This document shows, one piece after another, positions 34,224 through 40,260 of a stretch of DNA of 40,260 nt. Both the position numbers and the translations under genes were made by a program. Every line of letters begins with the position of its first letter. The first letter of the stretch is position 1. The notes under the pieces were generated by a model. The model was not told the DNA's origin. It saw only the letters and a program-made list of their open reading frames with translations, and did not search any database. The DNA comes from Lachnospiraceae bacterium (GTDB taxonomy: Bacteria > Bacillota > Clostridia > Lachnospirales > Lachnospiraceae), in contig JAFXVI010000045.1 in the NCBI GenBank assembly GCA_017524595.1, forward strand, positions 1-40,260, given 5' to 3'.

Positions 34224-34841
34224 TCACATACCCAGCGAACCTAATATCTTGTCGTATGATTCAAGATCCGGAACAAGAATGAAAAATCCGGTAAGCTTCA
34301 TATCATCCGAGAACTCCGTCTGTATAAGAAGCATCTTATCTCCCACCTCGCCGAATTCTATAGCAGGAACACTTAATATGGAGCCACACATATCTATACT
34401 TATAGCAGGTATTGAAGCTATGATCTTAAGGTTGGTAAGCATTGATAACGAAGACAGGTAAGAACCGGTAATGATGTTACCTATCTCTTTAAGTGCTGAA
34501 AGCTCCATCTCGCCAAATTCAGCAGCATTATCAACCTCGGGAGATCCCATCAGTTTACTGATAAGGGTTATCGCTGATTTCTCTTCCAGAAGAAACATGA
34601 TGCTGCCTGATATATCGCCTTCTACAATCTGATATATGCCGGCCATGAGCTGTTCTTCGCCTCCCATGGCTTCGCCCACCTGGGAAAACTCAAGAAGCTC
34701 TACTTTGGGCACCTTCATATCCACCTTGGTATTAAGGAGCTGGGCCAAGGCTGTCGTTGCGTTGCCGGCACCTATATTACCAATCTCGCTCAGGATGTCA
34801 AAATACATTCCATCCATATTGTTTAAATCAATCTTTGACAT
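34224..34841 (-). CDS. cheC: CheY-P phosphatase CheC
   Basis: A 205-residue protein with the two phosphatase motifs of the CheC/CheX/FliY family: SEIGNIGAGNAT near 15-25 and the second MELSALKEIGNIITGSYLSSL near 110-130, with the conserved Glu-Asn pairs. It dephosphorylates CheY-P and binds CheD. An in-frame GTG at 34847 gives two extra residues, but GAGGTG lies 5 bases before the ATG at 34841, so the latter is preferred. It lies between cheW (33 bases) and cheD. Confidence 0.95.
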   Translation of the reverse strand: MSKIDLNNMDGMYFDILSEIGNIGAGNATTALAQLLNTKVDMKVPKVELLEFSQVGEAMGGEEQLMAGIYQIVEGDISGSIMFLLEEKSAITLISKLMGSPEVDNAAEFGEMELSALKEIGNIITGSYLSSLSMLTNLKIIASIPAISIDMCGSILSVPAIEFGEVGDKMLLIQTEFSDDMKLTGFFILVPDLESYDKILGSLGM

Positions 34842-34874
34842 TCTCACACCTCGATTTCATTTTAAGCGCAAAAA

Positions 34875-35342
34875 CTACGCCGTCTCCTTGTCAGAGATCA
34901 CTACATTAAGATCAAGCAGCGAAATAAGTGTCTCTCCGCATTTGCCGATTCCGTTAATGTAGCTCGGATCATTGGATGTGCTGCTCTTGGTTGCCTCATC
35001 AACATTATTCTCACTGAGGGTTACAACCTCTCTTACAGCATCCACGATAATACCGACCGGAGCATTGGGCTCAAGCTTTATGATTATTATCCTGGTCTTA
35101 TTGGTTATTTCAGTCTCAGGCAGATTGACTTTCATCCTGAAACTCATTACTGGAACAACCTCTCCGCGAAGATTGATAACACCCTTGAAGTATTCCTGAC
35201 AGTTTGGAACACGGGTAATCTTCTGCATACGTACGATATTATCAACATACTTGATATCTATCCCGTACTGTTCGTCACCTATATTTATGACAATATACTG
35301 AGTGGTATCATACTCATTGTTTATTAAACTAACATCTTCCAT
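34875..35342 (-). CDS. cheW: Chemotaxis coupling protein CheW
   Basis: A 155-residue CheW domain linking receptors to CheA. It shows the family blocks YIVINIGDEQYGIDIKYV, ITRVPNCQEYFKGVINLRGEVVPVMSFR and PVGIIVDAVREVVTLSE. The frame extends 24 bases further upstream into cheA, but AGGAGGGG lies 6-7 bases before the ATG at 35342, and this start falls 11 bases after the cheA stop. Cytoplasmic. Confidence 0.96.
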   Translation of the reverse strand: MEDVSLINNEYDTTQYIVINIGDEQYGIDIKYVDNIVRMQKITRVPNCQEYFKGVINLRGEVVPVMSFRMKVNLPETEITNKTRIIIIKLEPNAPVGIIVDAVREVVTLSENNVDEATKSSTSNDPSYINGIGKCGETLISLLDLNVVISDKETA

Positions 35343-35353
35343 TTTGGCCCCTC

Positions 35354-37498
35354 CTATATAAGACAATTAGCATCGATGATAAGTGCAACCTCGCCATCGC
35401 CGAGAATTGTAGCACCACTTATCAAACGGCTTGTGCAGTTAATATATTTACCCAGAGATTTGATAACGATCTCCTGCTGTCCTATAAGTTCATCAACAAC
35501 CAGGCCTGCGTACTGATCGCCTTTCTTAACAATGACCACGATCATGCGGTCCTTCTTTTCTTCGGAAACCTCAAGGCCCAGAACCTCATGAAGCCTTACC
35601 AGAGGTATAACATTACCTCTTAAATTGATAACTTCCTTAGCCTCAACATACTTGATCTCCTCTTCGCTGATATCTTCAATAGTATCTATGGATCCAAGTG
35701 AGATAGCATATTTCTCTTCTCCTACAACAACCATCAATGCCTGAATGATAGCCAGAGTAAGCGGAAGTCTTATCGAGAATGTGGAACCTTCTCCAAGCTT
35801 CGTCTTAACACTTACATCACCGCCAAGAGCTTCAATCTTTGACTTTACAACATCCAGTCCTACTCCACGACCCGATACATCGGACACAACCTTGGCTGTA
35901 GAAAAACTTGGCAGGAACAGAAGATCTATTATCTCCTTGCTGCTCATTGTCTCACCTTGTTCAGGAGTTATCGTTCCACGGTCAATAGCTTTCTTCTTAA
36001 CCGCTTCAACGTCTATACCGTTACCATCATCCTTAACTTCGATGACAACATTATTACCATCCTGATATGCGTCAAGAAAGATTGAACCGACGGGATTCTT
36101 ACCTCTTGCAACACGTTCCTCTGTGGATTCAAGACCATGGTCGGCCGAATTACGGAGCATATGCATAAGAGGATCGCCGATCTCATCAACCACTGTACGA
36201 TCAAGTTCCGTATCCTCACCTGACATATACAGTTCCATCTTCTTGTTGAGCTTCTTACTGAGATCCCTGATCATTCTGGGGAACTTGGTAGTAATGCTCT
36301 CAATGGGAACCATTCGAACCTTCATAACCGACTCATGAAGATTGGTCGTTACACTCTCCAGATATTCTATCTGCTCGTTGAAGTTGGAATTGTTACCTAT
36401 CTGACCGGCGGCACTGTATGATACGATAGAATTCTTGGCAATGATCAACTCACTGACAAGATTCATAAGTACATCCAACTTCTCGATATCAACTCTTACA
36501 GTCCTGTTGACAACAGGCTTATTTGCCTGTGTCTTCTTGGCGGGCGCGGTTCCTGAGCTCTGAGCGGCAGGGGTAGGTGAAGCGGCGGCTGCAGGTGCTG
36601 GTTTGGTTTCCTCCTGTGCAGGCTGTTCCTTTTCGGGTTCAGGCTCTGCCTCAGCCTGTTTTGCTTCGTTCTCACTCTCTAATACTTCTTCTATCTCAAG
36701 CTTCTCTCCGATAACCTTCTCAATCTCTGAAACGCTCATGATAGCAGCTTCGATCTTATCATAAGGTTCCTCACTGACAACATACAGGCTGAAATCAAAA
36801 TCAAACTTCTCATCTTCTATATCCTGTGTTGAAGGTTCGGAAATTATAATCTCTCCAAGCTCCTCTAAGGCTTTGAATACAAGAAATGCTCTTGCAGCCT
36901 TAAGAATACATGATTCCTGAATAAATACGGTACATCCGTAAATCTTCATCTTCTTCTCTTCGGCTTCTTTGATCGCATTTATCTCGTGTTCCTGAAGCTT
37001 TATATTCTTCCACTTCTTCTCGCTGTTATCTCCATTGTCCCCATCAGCTTTTGTGGCTTTCTCGGCTGCTTTGGTAGGTTCCTCCGATGCGCTGTCTGCC
37101 GGAGCTGCTCCGGTTCCTTCATCAAGACATTTCTGCAATGCCTTAATTATTGCGGCATTATCATTCGTTCCTTCGTCCTGAGTCTCCTGAATGGTATTCT
37201 TATACTCCTCAAGCGCATCCAGAGTCTGGAACAGAACATCAACCAACTGGCTGGTGACCTTCATCTTACCATTTCTGATCTCTGAGAATACATTCTCCAT
37301 ATCGTGAGTAAGAGCTTGCATTCTCTTGTAGCCCATTGTACCGGCCATTCCCTTAAGGGAGTGTGCCGCACGGAATATCTCATTTATGGTATCCTCGTTC
37401 TCGGGTTCGTTCTCCAGAATCATGAGCTGGTCGCTCAGACTCTGCAGATGTTCATTCGTTTCATCAAGAAAGATTTCCAAATACTGATTAACATCCAT
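35354..37498 (-). CDS. cheA: Chemotaxis histidine kinase CheA
   Basis: A 714-residue kinase. P1/Hpt: His46 in FRAAHSLKG; P2-like (response-regulator docking) about 185-270; a Pro/Ala/Glu-rich linker 275-330; P3 dimerisation from RTVRVDIEKLDVLMNLV (332-349); P4 ATPase with Asn450 (HMLRNSADHGLE), DDGNGID (490-496) and GRGVGLD (543-549); P5 CheW-like domain to the end. All kinase residues are intact. It follows cheB by 2 bases and precedes cheW. Phosphorylates CheY and CheB. No cheY or cheR gene is seen in the window. Confidence 0.97.
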   Translation of the reverse strand: MDVNQYLEIFLDETNEHLQSLSDQLMILENEPENEDTINEIFRAAHSLKGMAGTMGYKRMQALTHDMENVFSEIRNGKMKVTSQLVDVLFQTLDALEEYKNTIQETQDEGTNDNAAIIKALQKCLDEGTGAAPADSASEEPTKAAEKATKADGDNGDNSEKKWKNIKLQEHEINAIKEAEEKKMKIYGCTVFIQESCILKAARAFLVFKALEELGEIIISEPSTQDIEDEKFDFDFSLYVVSEEPYDKIEAAIMSVSEIEKVIGEKLEIEEVLESENEAKQAEAEPEPEKEQPAQEETKPAPAAAASPTPAAQSSGTAPAKKTQANKPVVNRTVRVDIEKLDVLMNLVSELIIAKNSIVSYSAAGQIGNNSNFNEQIEYLESVTTNLHESVMKVRMVPIESITTKFPRMIRDLSKKLNKKMELYMSGEDTELDRTVVDEIGDPLMHMLRNSADHGLESTEERVARGKNPVGSIFLDAYQDGNNVVIEVKDDGNGIDVEAVKKKAIDRGTITPEQGETMSSKEIIDLLFLPSFSTAKVVSDVSGRGVGLDVVKSKIEALGGDVSVKTKLGEGSTFSIRLPLTLAIIQALMVVVGEEKYAISLGSIDTIEDISEEEIKYVEAKEVINLRGNVIPLVRLHEVLGLEVSEEKKDRMIVVIVKKGDQYAGLVVDELIGQQEIVIKSLGKYINCTSRLISGATILGDGEVALIIDANCLI

Positions 37499-37500
37499 GG

Positions 37501-38691
37501 CTATATTACCCCCACGTTCTTAATAATTTGATCTGCTACCTTTGAAAGCGGTACCACGTCATCGGCCAGACCGCCGTCAACAATACTGCGCGGCATTCCG
37601 TATACGGTGCAGCTTTCTTCATCCTGCGCTATTACACGCACTTTTTGTTTCTTCTTTAATTCTACAATACCGGCCGTACCATCACAGCCCATCCCGGTAA
37701 GTACTACACAGACAACTTCATCATAGCCTGAATCCACAAGGGATTCATACATATAATTCGCACATGGCTTGACGCCTTCTCTTGTCGGTTCATCAGTAAG
37801 ATGAAGCTTCATGCTTCCGGCAGACTTCCCTGCCTTAAGATGCACACCTCCGGGAGCAATATAAACATTCCCGTTGGAAATAGCCTCACCTTCTTTGGCC
37901 TCCCGCACATTAATATCGCTCAATTCGTTAAGGCGGCTTGCCAGTGATGCAGTAAAGCCCTTCGGCATATGCTGGACTAAAAGAACAGGTGCCTTAAGGT
38001 TCTTGGGAAGCTTGGGAATGACTTCCTGCAGTGCCTTCGGTCCCCCGGTTGAAGAAGCTATGGCCACTATCTTCCTTCCGGGAACTTTAGGAAGGTTGGC
38101 CAATCTGGCAGCTATATCATCCCTTTTCGGTTCAGCTTTGGCATCTGAAACACCACCCGCACGTGATGTTGTTTTCTGCCCTGTGAACATCCCCGGTTTG
38201 GTATGAAAATTGACATCATACCTCGAAACAAAGGTCGTACCCTTACGCTCCGTCAGTGCGTTCTGCCCTGCCCTTGCCATATAATTGCTGTTTGCCTTGG
38301 TAACAACATCCAGCAGTTCAAGGAACCTCTTCTTGAATTCGTCATGCCTTGCATCAGCAACGTTCTCAGGCTTCTTGATAAAATCAACAGCTCCAAGTTC
38401 AAGCGCCTCTATTGTTTCCTTTGCGCCTTCTCCGGTGGTTGTACTTGCCATAAGAACATTGGCATAGACTTTGCTTTTCTGCATTTCTCGGAGCAATTCA
38501 AGGCCGGTCATCTTGGGCATATATACATCCAAAACAACTGCGTCATAGGCCTTCGCGCACAACTTCTTAAACCCGTCCGCTCCGTCAATTGCATATTCGG
38601 CCACTTCAAATCTGTCGTCTGAATTTATTATATCACAGAGTACCCTTCTCATAAGTGCAGAGTCATCTATGATAAGTATTTTCTTTTTCAT
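37501..38691 (-). CDS. cheB: Chemoreceptor methylesterase CheB
   Basis: A 396-residue response regulator-methylesterase. Receiver: Asp9/Asp10, phospho-acceptor Asp55 (VVLDVYMP), Thr83-85 and Lys106/107 regions. After a linker, the esterase domain has Ser214 (IASSTGGP), His241 (VQHMPKGF) and Asp337 (TGMGCDGTAG), the full triad. It removes methyl groups from receptor glutamates, balancing CheR. The linker at about 140-195 is longer than in Escherichia coli CheB. It starts 2 bases after the PilZ gene. Confidence 0.97.
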   Translation of the reverse strand: MKKKILIIDDSALMRRVLCDIINSDDRFEVAEYAIDGADGFKKLCAKAYDAVVLDVYMPKMTGLELLREMQKSKVYANVLMASTTTGEGAKETIEALELGAVDFIKKPENVADARHDEFKKRFLELLDVVTKANSNYMARAGQNALTERKGTTFVSRYDVNFHTKPGMFTGQKTTSRAGGVSDAKAEPKRDDIAARLANLPKVPGRKIVAIASSTGGPKALQEVIPKLPKNLKAPVLLVQHMPKGFTASLASRLNELSDINVREAKEGEAISNGNVYIAPGGVHLKAGKSAGSMKLHLTDEPTREGVKPCANYMYESLVDSGYDEVVCVVLTGMGCDGTAGIVELKKKQKVRVIAQDEESCTVYGMPRSIVDGGLADDVVPLSKVADQIIKNVGVI

Positions 38692-38693
38692 TT

Positions 38694-39419
38694 TTATCCC
38701 TTCTCTCTGCGTCTTATTTTTCTTTCTTCTTCGAAAATAAACTTGATAATGCTCTCGCGCTCATCATTCATTATATTAACGAACTGTATCCGGTGCTCAT
38801 AGGACCCGGGTCTGCTGGCCAGTTCCTCGGAGTAGAGTACCCTGCCCAAAAGCTTATATTCGGTAAGCTTGCCGTTAACAAACAAAGAGAAAGCAAATTG
38901 GATGTTACTACCCTTTGGATACTGCGCTCTTGATATAAATCGTGCTCCCCCACCGCTTATATCAACCATCGTACCATTGCTGAAGGTTATATCGGTATCA
39001 AGAAAATGCACCTGTTCGTGCGATGCCTGCTGTCCTTCTTCAGCAGACACATTCCTTGCTTTCATATCAAGCACACAGTTAAGACGGTAATACTCCCGCC
39101 TCTGATACTTCCTTATATCAGTAGTAAGTTCCATTACCAGAACAAAAATATTATCTGATTTATATCTGTCTATCACCCTTGCAAGGCATTGATACAGACC
39201 AGACTGTGTATAAAAGCATATATTATACTCGCCGTCCACAGGAAGCAGAACGATCTTGCCCTGTTCCATCGGCATTGCTATCTTGATCTGATCTTCCGAA
39301 ACAATGTCATATACCTGACTTCTGTAGTTCTTTTTTTCTGTCAGTTCATTTCTGTTCTTTGAATTGTCAATAGACTCCAGTTCGAGCTTGTCACCCAGCT
39401 TAACATACTTTGATAGCAT
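38694..39419 (-). CDS. PilZ-domain c-di-GMP-binding protein, YcgR/FlgZ-like
   Basis: A 241-residue protein. N-terminal YcgR-like beta domain (about 1-100), then a PilZ domain with the c-di-GMP motifs RREYYR (107-112) and DISGGG (153-158), both intact. In other bacteria such proteins bind the flagellar stator or rotor and slow the motor when c-di-GMP is high. The setting, between flhG and cheB, supports a motility role. GGGAGAGGG precedes the ATG. It lies 21 bases behind flhG. Confidence 0.92.
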   Translation of the reverse strand: MLSKYVKLGDKLELESIDNSKNRNELTEKKNYRSQVYDIVSEDQIKIAMPMEQGKIVLLPVDGEYNICFYTQSGLYQCLARVIDRYKSDNIFVLVMELTTDIRKYQRREYYRLNCVLDMKARNVSAEEGQQASHEQVHFLDTDITFSNGTMVDISGGGARFISRAQYPKGSNIQFAFSLFVNGKLTEYKLLGRVLYSEELASRPGSYEHRIQFVNIMNDERESIIKFIFEEERKIRRREKG

Positions 39420-39440
39420 TTTCCCTCTCCCTTTTCTTAT

Positions 39441-40260
39441 TTACTGCTGCCACTCCCTGTTCTTTATCCCTCTGACCATATTGGCAAAAAAACCGGTCAT
39501 TCCATGTTTCTTGAAGCTTGTTTCCGCCGCATTGTTTGTAAGCGTATATGCCAGATTCTCAAATGCCCGTGCGCTCTTTGCATTCGGATTATCAATAGAT
39601 ATCGGCGTCTGCTGCATTACTGCCTTTACCAGCTGTGAATCCTCCGGAACATAACCAAGATACCTTATCGGTATCTTTAAATACCTGCTGACAACCGCAT
39701 TTAGTTTATTATACAGCTGCTGCCCCTCTTCCGGACTCTTTACCTTATTTGCTATAACTTTTATCGTAGTCATTTCCCGGTTAAACCTCACATGCCGGTT
39801 GAGCGCCTTAAGCAGCGAATATGAATCCGTTATGGATGTCGGCTCCGGCGTTGTGACTAACAGTACCTCACCGCTGGCTACCAGAAACTCTATGACTGCA
39901 TCGGATATTCCTGCGCCGGTATCTATTATTACAACATCTGCAAGCATATCAAGCTCAGCCAGATTCTGTATCAGATAATTGATATAGTCACGTCCAAGGT
40001 TGGTAAGGCCTGCAATTCCCGAACCTCCCGAAATGAAACCAATATCCATCGGACCGGCTGTTATTATCTCCCTTATGTTCTTGCCCTGATAAATAAGATC
40101 GCCAAGATTGTGTTTTGGTATAGCTCCAAACATTACCTCAATGTTAGCCAGACCAAAATCCGCATCGAAGATTATCACCCTCTGTCCGAGCCGTCGCAAC
40201 TGAACAGCAAGGTTTATCGATACATTCGACTTACCCACTCCGCCTTTTCCACTTGTAACG
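39441..40260 (-). CDS. flhG: Flagellar number regulator FlhG (MinD/ParA-like ATPase), 5' end cut by window
   Basis: Visible are 273 codons reading to the window edge. The deviant Walker A KGGVGKS lies at the edge (40248-40228 on the minus strand), so only the very N-terminus is missing; a GTG at 40238 is internal to it and is not the start. Other visible features: VIIFDADFGLANIEVMFG, DVVIIDTGAGISDAVIEFL, TTPEPTSITDSYSLLKAL and IANKVKSPEEGQQLYNKL, all typical of FlhG/YlxH. FlhG, with FlhF, sets flagellar number and place; flhF would be just outside the window. First visible gene of the che operon. Confidence 0.93.
   Translation of the reverse strand, partial: VTSGKGGVGKSNVSINLAVQLRRLGQRVIIFDADFGLANIEVMFGAIPKHNLGDLIYQGKNIREIITAGPMDIGFISGGSGIAGLTNLGRDYINYLIQNLAELDMLADVVIIDTGAGISDAVIEFLVASGEVLLVTTPEPTSITDSYSLLKALNRHVRFNREMTTIKVIANKVKSPEEGQQLYNKLNAVVSRYLKIPIRYLGYVPEDSQLVKAVMQQTPISIDNPNAKSARAFENLAYTLTNNAAETSFKKHGMTGFFANMVRGIKNREWQQ

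Overview
The window reads as chromosomal DNA of a motile, low-to-moderate GC Gram-positive bacterium of the Clostridia, most likely Lachnospiraceae (Butyrivibrio/Roseburia-like). The reasons are strong AGGAGG-type ribosome binding sites, the Firmicutes-type chemotaxis set with CheC and CheD, a SigD flagellar sigma factor, TmcAL, paired DegV proteins, an ACT/UPF0210 pair, and a SwrB-like gene after sigD. The genus is an inference from gene content, not from a search. No tRNA, rRNA, CRISPR array, insertion sequence or prophage was seen; coding density is very high and no intergenic stretch reaches 300 bases.

Layout. (1) 1-328: start of pta, cut by the window edge, transcribed leftward behind a large hybrid histidine kinase (351-3602, Cache-HisKA-HATPase-REC-Hpt). 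(2) 3730-7255, the only multi-gene rightward segment: a second hybrid kinase with a multi-pass membrane sensor, then tmcAL. (3) 7276-15654, leftward: a short zinc-finger/membrane protein, polA, coaE, a long FtsA-like ATPase with a C-terminal extension, a WalJ/YycJ-like metallo-beta-lactamase protein, an ACT protein and a UPF0210 protein, with a good sigma-A promoter at 15753-15781. (4) 15828-26332, leftward: CPBP protease, NodB deacetylase, bactofilin, pyrH, frr, uppS, cdsA, dxr, rseP and a DUF2298 (YYY) membrane protein. This is an envelope, lipid and isoprenoid cluster wrapped around the classical pyrH-frr-uppS-cdsA-dxr-rseP order, but without rpsB-tsf directly ahead of pyrH. (5) 26638-27204, rightward: a single secreted or anchored CAP-domain protein with its own extended -10 promoter, and a bidirectional terminator behind it. 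(6) 27284-40260, leftward: a tightly packed flagellar/chemotaxis operon, flhG (cut by the edge)-pilZ-cheB-cheA-cheW-cheC-cheD-small membrane protein-sigD-fapA-like-small protein-SwrB-like-MltG-like fragment-degV-degV.

How the genes fit together. Region 6 follows the Bacillus subtilis fla/che order (flhG-cheB-cheA-cheW-cheC-cheD-sigD-swrB), and region 4 is what follows that operon in B. subtilis (pyrH-frr-uppS-cdsA-dxr-rseP). The two blocks therefore look like an ancestral super-cluster broken by insertion of DegV, CAP, CPBP, NodB and bactofilin genes and loss or relocation of rpsB-tsf. CheA/CheW/CheB/CheC/CheD give receptor signalling and adaptation; the PilZ protein and FlhG link motility to c-di-GMP and to flagellar number; SigD drives late flagellar genes.

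Several genes are not explained by standard pathways: the FtsA-like protein with no ftsZ nearby, the DUF2298 protein behind rseP, the orphan zinc-finger anti-sigma-like protein ahead of polA, and four small or poorly described genes around sigD. These are the best places to look for new biology. I did not find a clear novel multi-gene defence or mobile system.
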